Shown here piece after piece: positions 25,719-34,119 of a stretch of DNA of 64,000 bases; the stretch's first letter is position 1; each line of letters starts with the position of its first letter. A program made the translations under genes and the position numbers. The notes below the pieces were generated by a model. It saw only the letters and a list, made by a program, of their open reading frames with translations, had not been told where the DNA came from and made no database searches. The stretch lies in the NCBI GenBank assembly GCA_964445115.1, contig CAYUJU010000011.1, positions 1-64,000 on the forward strand, given 5' to 3'. This DNA comes from CAIJXJ01 sp964445115. GTDB taxonomy: Bacteria > Pseudomonadota > Gammaproteobacteria > Burkholderiales > Methylophilaceae.

Positions 25719-26819
25719 TTAAGAGAGTAATGTAATCAACCAACTGGCACAGGAGGCGGCCTTTGACGCCGCTTCTTCCGCCGTGCCGCCAGCAGCAACG
25801 ATGCTGCACAAGGGGTCTCCGCGTTTGACAACTGCCCCCGCGGGGGGAACGTCAAACACCCAGTCCGGCCACGCCATGCGGGGTGGAACGGTGAGATCCT
25901 TGTCGGCGTAGTATATCAAATGTGCCCGCGCGGGTTCAGGTTCTGACTGCCAGGATAAATGACCTGCGCAGGCGCGCATGTGTGCTTCGAACAATCGGGC
26001 ACCATCAGCTGCGATATCGTACAACCCAAAGCTGGCGCTGAGGCGAGGGTTGATTTCCAGCACCCACCACGCATCGCCTTCGACCATGCAATCCAGGCTG
26101 TTCAGGCCTCGCAGGCCAAATGCGCGCGTCAATGCTTGCGCAGCCCGCAACATACCCGCCCTTACAGACGCTGGAAGCGTAGCCTGACTGACAGCCCCTC
26201 CATAGCGAAACGGCATGATGGATGTCGGCGCCAAGATCTGGGTATGTACGCCGATTTCGACGGCATTCCGGCCATCGGCGAGAAACAGCATGGCATAGGG
26301 GTGTCCAGGGACGGGCTGCTGGAAATACCCTGCCTCACCGGCGGAGTGGAGGCGGACGTGCGTTCCACCAGAACCGCCCTCGGCCTTGCACAGCCAGCCG
26401 TCGACCGGCTGGGTAGACCAAGCAGGAAAAGGAATGTGCAACGCTTCCAGCGTACTGAAAAACCTTGCGGGAGATTTGACTGCGCACACAACGGCAGCAG
26501 CATTTCCGCTGACCGGCGCCGTCGCGGCAATTTCGTCGATCAGCGACGGTTCCTGTTCGAAACCGCTACCGAACACGAACGCCACCTTGCTTCCCTGCAG
26601 CTTCGGCAGCAACTGCCGTCGAACGTCGTCAGCGTCGAATCCATATCGCCCGTAAGCCAGTTGGACCAGCTCAAACGCATCGCGGCGGGTGTCCTCGTCT
26701 CCGAAGACATCCGCCGCGATCACTTCATAGCCAGCTGCCGCAGCGGCCCGCACGTACGGGCGAGCGCTGACGGCGGCGATCAGGAGGCGCTTAGCCGAGA
26801 TCCCTGCGTGCAAGCTCAA
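25719..26819 (-). CDS. ATP-grasp family protein of the H4MPT gene island
   Basis: 366 residues. An N-terminal Rossmann-like segment (RLLIAAVSARPYVRAAAAAG) precedes an ATP-grasp core with GWLCKAEGGSGGTHV, QQPVPGHPYAMLFLADG and the metal-binding WWVLEINPRLSASFGLY. A second ATP-grasp gene beside mtdB and mch is a known feature of methylotroph H4MPT islands; its substrate is unknown. The upstream start (26819) would overlap mtdB by 29 nt. Other in-frame starts (for example TTG 26813) are possible, so the N-terminus is uncertain. Confidence 0.85.
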   Translation of the reverse strand: MSLHAGISAKRLLIAAVSARPYVRAAAAAGYEVIAADVFGDEDTRRDAFELVQLAYGRYGFDADDVRRQLLPKLQGSKVAFVFGSGFEQEPSLIDEIAATAPVSGNAAAVVCAVKSPARFFSTLEALHIPFPAWSTQPVDGWLCKAEGGSGGTHVRLHSAGEAGYFQQPVPGHPYAMLFLADGRNAVEIGVHTQILAPTSIMPFRYGGAVSQATLPASVRAGMLRAAQALTRAFGLRGLNSLDCMVEGDAWWVLEINPRLSASFGLYDIAADGARLFEAHMRACAGHLSWQSEPEPARAHLIYYADKDLTVPPRMAWPDWVFDVPPAGAVVKRGDPLCSIVAAGGTAEEAASKAASCASWLITLLS

Positions 26820-27693
26820 AGGCCGACAGGAAGTCCAGATAAACGTGTGCCTGACCTTCCAGCATTTGCTTGAACAGGTTCTGCTGCACTTGATACTTCA
26901 CGTTACCGATCGCCAGCGCACCGTGGCCATACACCTTGGTGCCTTCGATCAGCACGCCATCGGCCATCACACCCACGCCTTCCGCGCCGGTTGGCGGCAC
27001 GGCGTTCACATCGGCCACCACCTTCAGGGTCGGGGATGCGGCAATCTGTGCCTGCGTCAGCACGCGCACACCTGCAGCGGCACAGCACAGCGCCACGTCG
27101 GCGCTGTTCAATACCTTTTGCTTCAGCTCGTCAGTGCTGCCATCGACGTAGGAAATGTTGGTGCCGTAACGCTTGTTGTAAGCCTCAGCTTTTTCCTTCA
27201 CATCGGCAATCGCGCGGTGCGCCACCAGTTCAACCGTCGCACCGTACTTGGCTGCAATGACAGCAGTACATCCGCCGACCGGGCCGGTACCACCGAAAAT
27301 GCTGACCTTGCGGCCGGACAGGTCGCCGCCAAAATTGCGCTTCAGGGAACGCTCAACCACTGCCATCATCGCACCCGCCGTCGTGAACGCGCCGGACGGG
27401 TCGGCGAACACGGAAATCTCGAAGGGAGGAATCATGGACTTCTTGGCCGTTTCCAGCATGTCCATCGCCAGGTCGATATCGCGACCTCCGATCAGCATGC
27501 CGGTGCGCCAGACGCCACGGGGGCCGCGCGAGAAAATGGCGTCCTGCACCAACCCGGTCACTTCACTCAGCTGCACGTTGGTATACGGCGCAATCGCATC
27601 GTAGCCGGCATCGTAAGCCATGTTCACATCGAACGGGCTGGCGTTCTTGGCCGGCGTAATGAAATGTAGGACGTATGGCTTTTCCGCACTCAT
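26791..27693 (-). CDS. mtdB: Methylene-H4MPT dehydrogenase MtdB
   Basis: NAD(P)-dependent oxidation of methylene-H4MPT to methenyl-H4MPT. 300 residues from ATG 27693 (MSAEKPYVLHFITP), with AAGGG 7 nt upstream; an in-frame start 75 nt earlier lies in the end of the RFAP synthase gene and is rejected. The substrate-binding N-terminal domain (NVQLSEVTGLVQDAIFSRG) precedes a Rossmann domain with VSIFGGTGPVGGCTAV and ADVALCCAAAGV. Part of the RFAP synthase-mtdB-ATP-grasp-mch run. Confidence 0.96.
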   Translation of the reverse strand: MSAEKPYVLHFITPAKNASPFDVNMAYDAGYDAIAPYTNVQLSEVTGLVQDAIFSRGPRGVWRTGMLIGGRDIDLAMDMLETAKKSMIPPFEISVFADPSGAFTTAGAMMAVVERSLKRNFGGDLSGRKVSIFGGTGPVGGCTAVIAAKYGATVELVAHRAIADVKEKAEAYNKRYGTNISYVDGSTDELKQKVLNSADVALCCAAAGVRVLTQAQIAASPTLKVVADVNAVPPTGAEGVGVMADGVLIEGTKVYGHGALAIGNVKYQVQQNLFKQMLEGQAHVYLDFLSAFELARRDLG

Positions 27694-27727
27694 GTTTTCA
27701 CCCTTTTGATCAATTGAGACTATCTGG

Positions 27728-28735
27728 TTAGTTCGTGGCGCACACGGTGCCGACGATATTATCTTCACATATTACATGAACTTCGCTGCCATGATTACGT
27801 GCCTTGGTCACGGCAAAGCGCAATCCGGGATATCCCAGGTAGCGCAGCTCCAGCGCCTCCTGCATCCGCCGCGCCGCGGCTTCGCTCTCCAGCACAGCGA
27901 AACCCGTAGGTCCCCACGAACTTTGCCCGACGCAGGTCACTCCCTCACTGCGTAGCCATTCCAGGACGTGACCGACCGTACGACTCGTGTAGCGACCGCC
28001 TCCCTGGGCCGGCGCAAAATGGTCACCGACACGACATTGGATGGCATGGATTGCCTCGCCGAACAGGGCGAGATTGTTTTCTGCCACGGCGGGCAAGGCC
28101 TGCATCAGGACACGCCGGCACAACTCCGCCGCATGGTCAGCAGGGAACTCGGGCAATGCACGGAAGGCTTCGAGTTCCTGCGACCCATGCACGCCCTGCT
28201 GGGCATGATCGAAAATCAGCAGCACGCGCCATGCTTCGGGAAACGGCATACGGGCGATCACCGGCGGCACCCGGGTATCGGCGCCACGCCCGCCATCGAC
28301 CAGCAGACCCCCTTGGGAAAATGCCCCGATGCCGATACCCGAGCGAGCGCCTCGTTCGGCACTCGCCGCGATTTCGTCCAGCGTGATCGGAAGCTCGTAA
28401 AGTTTCGCAAGGGCCACTCCCACGGCAAGCGCCATCTGCGTCCCCGACCCCAGGCCTGCATGCTCGGGAATCGTTTCCTCTAAGCAGAGATGAACGCCTA
28501 GCAAATGGCCAAAATGTTCCGCAAACAGACGTGCACTGGCGACGGCGCGCGGCCCGCCCGGGCCCACTGCACTGAAATCGTTGGCAGGGATCGCCGTCAA
28601 ACGGGTCGCTGGCGCTTCCAACGACAGACCGATGCTGCCGAAGCGACGCCCGAGACCACCGTGCATGTCGAGAAACCCCATGTGCAGGCGTGCGGTCGTG
28701 GCGACCCTGACTTGATGAACCTGACTACCCGCCAT
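27728..28735 (-). CDS. Beta-ribofuranosylaminobenzene 5'-phosphate synthase
   Basis: First committed step of methanopterin synthesis: couples p-aminobenzoate (or 4-hydroxybenzoate) with PRPP, releasing CO2. 335 residues of the GHMP-kinase-like fold. Visible features are RLHMGFLDMHGGLGRRFGSI near the N-terminus, the glycine-rich PEHAGLGSGTQMALAVG, ERGARSGIGIGAF and VGQSSWGPTGFAVL. The start at ATG 28735 is preferred to an upstream TTG at 28762. First gene of the minus-strand H4MPT operon and divergent from fhcBADC. Confidence 0.93.
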   Translation of the reverse strand: MAGSQVHQVRVATTARLHMGFLDMHGGLGRRFGSIGLSLEAPATRLTAIPANDFSAVGPGGPRAVASARLFAEHFGHLLGVHLCLEETIPEHAGLGSGTQMALAVGVALAKLYELPITLDEIAASAERGARSGIGIGAFSQGGLLVDGGRGADTRVPPVIARMPFPEAWRVLLIFDHAQQGVHGSQELEAFRALPEFPADHAAELCRRVLMQALPAVAENNLALFGEAIHAIQCRVGDHFAPAQGGGRYTSRTVGHVLEWLRSEGVTCVGQSSWGPTGFAVLESEAAARRMQEALELRYLGYPGLRFAVTKARNHGSEVHVICEDNIVGTVCATN

Positions 28736-28769
28736 AGGAGTTCCATTCGAACGTGTGATCAAAGTGGCG

Positions 28770-28797
28770 ATTTTATCCGAGCAAGCGGAGATTTAAA
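28770..28797 (-). promoter_or_regulatory. Possible sigma70 promoter of the H4MPT operon
   Basis: On the minus strand TTTAAA (28792-28797) and TAAAAT (28770-28775) are separated by 16 nt, about 35 nt before the RFAP synthase start. Both hexamers deviate from consensus. Confidence 0.4.
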
Positions 28798-29019
28798 ACG
28801 TAACCAGCCGCGAAAAACCGCCATTTCACCGTGGTCATCATGCGACAAACATCCTGCCTGACGCGTCTTGACGCTCCATTTCATTCGCCAGATAATGCCC
28901 TGAGCGTTCGGAGCCTGAAGAACCGCGTCACTGCACGGCTCTCCCCTTGCAACCCCGCCCGAACGCGATCGCTTTTGCAGTCGCCGTACCAAAATCAAAA
29001 TACTGGGGTGATATCTCCG

Positions 29020-30300
29020 ATGGATAATTTTGCACAAGCAGGCACCATGGAAACGGTGACCTGTCCCTTCTGCGGCCTGTTATGTGACGACCTCACGGTC
29101 GCACGTGACGTCAGCGGTCAATTGAACGTGACACAGAACGGCTGCCAGAAAAGCGTGACTTTTTTCGGTCGCAAGCCTCATACCCCTTCCCCGCGCGTTA
29201 ACGGTAAGGAGGTTAGTCTCACGGAGGCCGTCGCCAGTGCAGCCAGGATACTCGGCAACGCCAAGACACCATTGATCGGCGGGCTGGGCACCGAAGTACA
29301 GGGCATGCGCGCCGTGATGAGCCTGGCGGACCGTGCCGGCGCCACCATTGACCACATGAATTCGCGCGGCTTCATGCGCAACTTGCAGGTCATCCAGAAT
29401 TCCGGCTGGCAGACCTGCACCCTGACGGAAGTCCGCAATCGAGTGGATCTGCTGCTTATCGTCGGGACCGATGTGGTCAGCGTCTATCCCCGCTTCTTCG
29501 AGCGCCAGATCTGGAACAAGGAATCCATGTTCGGCCAGGACACCTCGACACGCGAGGTGGTATACCTCGGCGGCAGAAATATCGACACCCGCGCCGGCGT
29601 AGCTCCGGATGGCCGCCAGCCGGACGTGTTGCCCTGCGACCTCGACCGCCTGCCGGAGGTGATCGCCGCCCTGCGCGCACTGATCAATGGCAAGCGGATC
29701 GTGGCGAAGGAGATCGCCGGATTGCCCATCGCCACCCTGCAGCAATTGGCAGACCGCCTGAAAGCCGCCAAGTACAGCGTTGTCGCCTGGGCGACCGGTG
29801 CGCTCGATATTCCGCATGCCGAGTTGACCGTGCAGAACATCACCGAGCTGGTGAAGACCCTGAATCTGACCACCCGTGCCTCTGGCCTGCCCCTGGGTGG
29901 TACCGATGGCGAAATGAACGCCAACCAGGTCAGCGCCTGGATTTCTGGTTACCCGGTACGCACGTCTTACGCCAGTGGCCATCCGGAATATGACCCTTAC
30001 CACTTCGCCACAGACAAGCTGCTTGCCAGCGGTGAAGCCGATGCGCTGTTCTGGATTTCATCGTTCAGTCCGGATCGCACGCCGCCTGCCACATCGGTGC
30101 CGACCGTAGTATTCGGACAGGCCGACATGAAGCTGGAAAACGAACCGGCTGTGTTCATCCCCGTCGGAACTCCCGGCGTGGATCACAACGGGGTGTATTT
30201 CCGCTCTGACAACGTGGTGTCGCTGCCGATCGATCAGTTGCGCAACAGCTCCCTGCCCAGCCTGAATGCTGTGCTCACCGCCATCGAACAAGCGCTGTAA
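29020..30300 (+). CDS. fhcB: Formyltransferase/hydrolase complex subunit FhcB
   Basis: 426 residues from ATG 29020, with GGGGTG 9 nt upstream; longer in-frame starts reach into the leader and are rejected. Homologous to the molybdopterin-dependent subunit B of archaeal formylmethanofuran dehydrogenase. In bacterial Fhc this subunit is known not to act as a dehydrogenase and has a structural role. A CPFCGLLCDDL cluster-type motif is retained near the N-terminus (about 14-24). First gene of fhcBADC, which releases formate from formyl-H4MPT via methylofuran. Confidence 0.94.
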   Translation: MDNFAQAGTMETVTCPFCGLLCDDLTVARDVSGQLNVTQNGCQKSVTFFGRKPHTPSPRVNGKEVSLTEAVASAARILGNAKTPLIGGLGTEVQGMRAVMSLADRAGATIDHMNSRGFMRNLQVIQNSGWQTCTLTEVRNRVDLLLIVGTDVVSVYPRFFERQIWNKESMFGQDTSTREVVYLGGRNIDTRAGVAPDGRQPDVLPCDLDRLPEVIAALRALINGKRIVAKEIAGLPIATLQQLADRLKAAKYSVVAWATGALDIPHAELTVQNITELVKTLNLTTRASGLPLGGTDGEMNANQVSAWISGYPVRTSYASGHPEYDPYHFATDKLLASGEADALFWISSFSPDRTPPATSVPTVVFGQADMKLENEPAVFIPVGTPGVDHNGVYFRSDNVVSLPIDQLRNSSLPSLNAVLTAIEQAL

Positions 30301-30321
30301 GTTTTCAAGGAATCCCGAATC

Positions 30322-31998
30322 ATGCTCATCAAACTGACCGGCGGTACTGTTTACGATCCGGCGCATGGCATCGACGGCAAGGTCATGGACATTTACGTCC
30401 GCGACGGCCGCATCATCGAGCGCGTCCGTGATGACGAACGTATTGACCAGGAGTACAACCTCAAGGGCAAGGTCGTGATGGCCGGTGCCATTGATATGCA
30501 CACGCATATCGGCGGCGGCAAGGTCAACATCGCGCGCACCTTGTTGCCGGAAGATCATCGAGGCGACCCGGTTGACCATACCGAATTGACCAAGGCTGGA
30601 TGCGGCCATGCGGTCCCATCCACCCTGACCACGGGATATCGTTACGCAGAAATGGGCTACACCGCCGGCTTCGAGCCAGCCGTGCTGCCGATGAACGCAC
30701 GTCAGGCCCACCTGGAAATGGGCGACACGCCCATCATCGACAAGGGTGGTTACGCCATGCTGGGTAGCGACGATCTGCTGCTGCGCATGATGGCCGCGAA
30801 CAAGGACCAGAACGCCATCAACGATTATGTGGCCTGGACCCTCCATGCCACGCAGGCCATGGGTATCAAGGTGGTGAATGCAGGCGGCATCAACGCGTTC
30901 AAGTTCAACCAGCGCATGCTGGATCTGGACGAGAAAAACTCGCACTATCAGGTCACACCGCGTGAAGTGCTGCAGCGCCTGTCGCGCGCCGTCCACGAAC
31001 TCGGCGTACCACATCCGCTGCACGTGCACGGCAACAACCTGGGCGTGCCGGGCAACGTCGAAACCACGCTGAATACGATCGCCGGTGTCGATGGCTATCC
31101 GCTGCACCTGACGCACATCCAGTTTCACAGCTACGGCACGGAAGGCGACCGCAAGTTCTCCTCCGGCGCGGCCCGTATCGCCGAGGCGATCAACAAGCAC
31201 AAGCACATCTCCGCCGACGTCGGCCAGATCCTGTTCGGTCAGACCGTCACCGCTTCCGGCGACAACATGTCGCAGTTCCGCAACGCAGGCCACGCCCATC
31301 CGAACAAGTGGGTATGCATGGACATCGAGTGCGATGCCGGCTGCGGCGTGGTGCCGTTCAGGTACAAGGACCAGAATTTCGTCAATGCGCTGCAGTGGGC
31401 GATCGGCCTGGAAATCTTCCTGCTGGTCGATGACCCGTGGCGCATTTTCCTCACCACCGATCACCCGAACGGAGCGCCGTTCACCAGCTATCCGCACCTG
31501 ATCCGACTACTGACGGACAAGACGTTCCGCAACGAGATGCTATCCCGCATCAGCCCGGATGCCCAGGCCATGAGCACGCTAGGCAGTATCGATCGCGAAT
31601 ACAGCCTTTACGAAATCGCCATCATGACGCGCGCCGGCGCCGCCAAGCTGGTCGGCCTGCATGACCGCGGCCATCTGGGCGTGGGTGCGGCGGCCGACAT
31701 TACGGTCTACACCGACAATCCGGATCGAGAAAAGATGTTCGCCAAGCCGGACTACGTGTTCAAGGATGGCGAACTGGTGGTCAAGGATGGTTCCGTGGTC
31801 AAGGTCACCTGGGGAGCCACGCACGTGGTCAAGCCGGAGTTCGACCGCGCCATCGAGAAGGAAATCGCCAAGTATTACGACACCTACCACACGGTCAAGA
31901 TGGACCACGTGAAGGTGACCGACCAGCATATCGCCGATGATGGCCGTGGCCACGTACAGGTTCAGGCGTGCCAAGGCCGCAGGGAGAAACTAGCATGA
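30322..31998 (+). CDS. fhcA: Formyltransferase/hydrolase complex subunit FhcA
   Basis: 558 residues, amidohydrolase superfamily. Hydrolyses formyl-methylofuran to formate. Metal-binding residues are visible: HTH at 60-62 (IDMHTHIGGGK), the carboxylate-Lys/His region, HVHGNNLGVPGN, and the late FLTTDHPNGAPF containing the catalytic Asp-His. The C-terminal segment (ADITVYTDNPDREKMF) closes the composite beta-sandwich. 21 nt after fhcB, and the stop overlaps the fhcD start (ATGA). Confidence 0.97.
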   Translation: MLIKLTGGTVYDPAHGIDGKVMDIYVRDGRIIERVRDDERIDQEYNLKGKVVMAGAIDMHTHIGGGKVNIARTLLPEDHRGDPVDHTELTKAGCGHAVPSTLTTGYRYAEMGYTAGFEPAVLPMNARQAHLEMGDTPIIDKGGYAMLGSDDLLLRMMAANKDQNAINDYVAWTLHATQAMGIKVVNAGGINAFKFNQRMLDLDEKNSHYQVTPREVLQRLSRAVHELGVPHPLHVHGNNLGVPGNVETTLNTIAGVDGYPLHLTHIQFHSYGTEGDRKFSSGAARIAEAINKHKHISADVGQILFGQTVTASGDNMSQFRNAGHAHPNKWVCMDIECDAGCGVVPFRYKDQNFVNALQWAIGLEIFLLVDDPWRIFLTTDHPNGAPFTSYPHLIRLLTDKTFRNEMLSRISPDAQAMSTLGSIDREYSLYEIAIMTRAGAAKLVGLHDRGHLGVGAAADITVYTDNPDREKMFAKPDYVFKDGELVVKDGSVVKVTWGATHVVKPEFDRAIEKEIAKYYDTYHTVKMDHVKVTDQHIADDGRGHVQVQACQGRREKLA

Positions 31999-32912
31999 TT
32001 ATCAACGGCGTCACTATTGACGACACCTTTGCCGAAGCCTTTGGCATGCGCGGCACCCGCGTCATCATCACCGCACAGAACCACAAGTGGGCTAACACCG
32101 CTGCGGCCGCGATGACCGGTTTCGCGACCTCCGTAATCGCCTGCGGCGTGGAAGCCGGCATCGAGCGTGAACTCGACCCGTCTGAAACCCCAGACGGCCG
32201 CCCTGGCGTGTCCGTGCTTCTGTTCGCGATGAGCAGCGCGGTGCTGATGAAGCAGCTGGAAACCCGCATGGGGCAATGTATCCTTACCTGCCCGACCACG
32301 GCAGCGTTCTCCGGCATCGACGAAGGCTACCCGGAAATCACCCGCATCAACCTGGGCAAGAACCTGCGTTTCTTCGGCGACGGCTTCCAGATTTCCAAGC
32401 AGTTCGGCGGCAAGCGCTACTGGCGTGTGCCGGTCATGGATGGCGAATTCATGACGGAAGAAACCACCGGCATGATACGCTCGGTTGGCGGCGGCAACTT
32501 CCTGATCCTGGCCGAATCGCAGCCTCAGGCGCTGGCCGCTTGCGAGGCCGCCATCGAAGCCATGAAGAAGATCCCCAACGTGATCATGCCGTTCCCCGGC
32601 GGCGTCGTGCGATCCGGCTCCAAAGTCGGCTCCAAGTACAAGGCCTTGATCGCATCCACCAACGATGCCTTCTGCCCGACCCTCAAGGGCATCACCAAGA
32701 CCGACCTGTCGCCGGAAATCGAATCCGTGATGGAGATCGTGATCGACGGCCTCACCGCCGACGACATTAACAAGGCTATGCGTGTCGGTATCCAGGCAGC
32801 CTGCGAACTGGGCGCGCAAAACGGCATCAAGCGCATTTCCGCTGGTAACTACGGCGGCAAGCTCGGCCAGTTCCACTTCAAACTACGCGAAATCATGGGA
32901 GCAGCGGCATGA
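31995..32912 (+). CDS. fhcD: Formylmethanofuran:H4MPT formyltransferase subunit FhcD
   Basis: 305 residues from ATG 31995, which overlaps the fhcA stop as ATGA and is preceded by GGGAG. Transfers the formyl group from formyl-H4MPT to methylofuran. Family blocks are clear: IINGVTIDDTFAEAFGMRGTR at the start (21 residues, ends noted only), CPTTAAFSGID, SVGGGNFLILAESQPQAL and a C-terminal SAGNYGGKLGQFHFKLRE. The stop overlaps the fhcC start (ATGA), giving tight coupling. Confidence 0.97.
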   Translation: MIINGVTIDDTFAEAFGMRGTRVIITAQNHKWANTAAAAMTGFATSVIACGVEAGIERELDPSETPDGRPGVSVLLFAMSSAVLMKQLETRMGQCILTCPTTAAFSGIDEGYPEITRINLGKNLRFFGDGFQISKQFGGKRYWRVPVMDGEFMTEETTGMIRSVGGGNFLILAESQPQALAACEAAIEAMKKIPNVIMPFPGGVVRSGSKVGSKYKALIASTNDAFCPTLKGITKTDLSPEIESVMEIVIDGLTADDINKAMRVGIQAACELGAQNGIKRISAGNYGGKLGQFHFKLREIMGAAA

Positions 32913-33718
32913 GCGCCTTGACCCTCACCCTCAAGCCTGACGCCCCGGCACAACGTATCGACATGGCGCCGCTGACGCCGGATCATCTGTCGGGAAAATC
33001 TATCGCCGAGATCGAGGCCATCGAACTGCTGAGCGGCAACCGCAAACTGCGCGTCGACAGCCTGTTCGACATCGACGGTCACGACACCGGCAACCTCGTG
33101 ATCAACAACGCCAACGGCAAGCTCGATTTCATCGGCCGCGGCATGAAGGAAGGCACCATTACCGTGAACGGTAACGCAGGTTCCTACCTCGCCTTCCAGA
33201 TGCGCAAGGGCGAGATCACGCTCAACGGCAACGCCGATGCGTTTGCTGCCAGCGGCATGGCCGGCGGCCTGCTCAAGGTGAACGGCAACGTCGGCGACTT
33301 TCTGGCCGCAGCGATTCCTGGCGACAGAAAAGGCATGAAGGGCGGCACCGTGCTGATCACCGGCAACGCAGGCGACCGGGCCGGCGACCAGATGCGCCGC
33401 GGCATCATCCTGATCGAAGGCAACGTCGGTGCGTACTGTGCCTCACGCATGCTGGCCGGCACCATCGGCGTCATGGGCTCCGTGGGCGACTACATCGGCT
33501 ATGGCATGCGCCGCGGCACGCTGCTGCTATTCAGCACACCGACGATGCACGCCACACTGCAGGACTGCGGCAGCCACACCCTGCCCTTCCTCAGCCTGAT
33601 GTTCAAGTCGTTCAAGCCCCTGCCAAGCAAGTTTGCCGCGATCAACAAAAATCGCGTACAACGCTATGCAGGCGACTTGGCCAACGATGGCAAGGGTGAG
33701 ATTCTGGTGTTTCAGTAA
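32909..33718 (+). CDS. fhcC: Formyltransferase/hydrolase complex subunit FhcC
   Basis: 269 residues forming a right-handed beta-helix of the GXGXG type, seen as repeating motifs GNLVINNANGKLDFIGRGM, GTITVNGNAGSYLAFQM, GLLKVNGNVGDFLAAAI and GIILIEGNVGAYCASRM. It is homologous to subunit C of archaeal formylmethanofuran dehydrogenase and to the GltB C-terminal domain, and scaffolds FhcA/FhcB. Last gene of the operon, followed by a terminator. Confidence 0.96.
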   Translation: MSALTLTLKPDAPAQRIDMAPLTPDHLSGKSIAEIEAIELLSGNRKLRVDSLFDIDGHDTGNLVINNANGKLDFIGRGMKEGTITVNGNAGSYLAFQMRKGEITLNGNADAFAASGMAGGLLKVNGNVGDFLAAAIPGDRKGMKGGTVLITGNAGDRAGDQMRRGIILIEGNVGAYCASRMLAGTIGVMGSVGDYIGYGMRRGTLLLFSTPTMHATLQDCGSHTLPFLSLMFKSFKPLPSKFAAINKNRVQRYAGDLANDGKGEILVFQ

Positions 33719-33743
33719 CGCGCCGGGATCGTATTGATTGAAT

Positions 33744-33774
33744 GGGCTGCCCGAGAAATCAGGCGGCCCTTTTG
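33744..33774 (+). terminator. Rho-independent terminator of fhcBADC
   Basis: GGGCTGCC pairs with GGCGGCCC (one G-T pair) across a 10-nt loop, followed by TTTTG. It lies 26 nt after the fhcC stop. Confidence 0.8.
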
Positions 33775-33806
33775 TTTGCCGATACAACATGTTGGATTTG
33801 GAATCT

Positions 33807-34119
33807 ATGCCAATCGAGACAGTTCCCCAAGCGCATCACGCCGCAGGAGTAGTTGCCGCAGCGCGATGGCGGATACGGTCAGTGAGCGTGCTTCCCGGCC
33901 ACCGCCTTGCCGTCACCTGCACCGGCGGCACCATCGACATGTCCCGCCTCGTGGCCAGTCGGGAGGCTGGCGTCTACGCCAGCCCTCAAGGATGACGCGA
34001 TTTTCAACCAGGTCCAGATTGAACTCGGTGCGCTCACATGGCCGAATGGCGCCGATCTGGACCCAGAATGAGTGTATGAAGAGATTGGCAGACACAAAAC
34101 GTGGTCTGTCCCTGAATAA
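33807..34119 (+). pseudogene. Decayed DUF2442-type gene (frameshift plus nonsense codon)
   Basis: The frame from ATG 33807 reads a DUF2442-like start (WRIRSVSVLPGHRLAVTC ... IDMSRLVASREAGVY), then stops at TGA 33993-33995. The remaining domain continues in another frame from about 33983 as LKDDAIFNQVQIELGALTW and PNGADLDPE. It meets a TGA at 34069-34071 where a residue is expected, and goes on as VYEEIGRHKTWSVPE to TAA 34119. One frameshift and one nonsense change therefore break the gene. DUF2442 proteins are small and often linked to toxin-antitoxin or mobile regions; no partner was seen. Confidence 0.7.

Noticed and set aside
23828..25735. A 635-codon open frame on the plus strand
   Set aside because: It is antisense to the RimK-like and mch genes, which have clear family motifs. 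Long antisense frames are common in GC-rich codon-biased DNA; its translation resembles no family I know.
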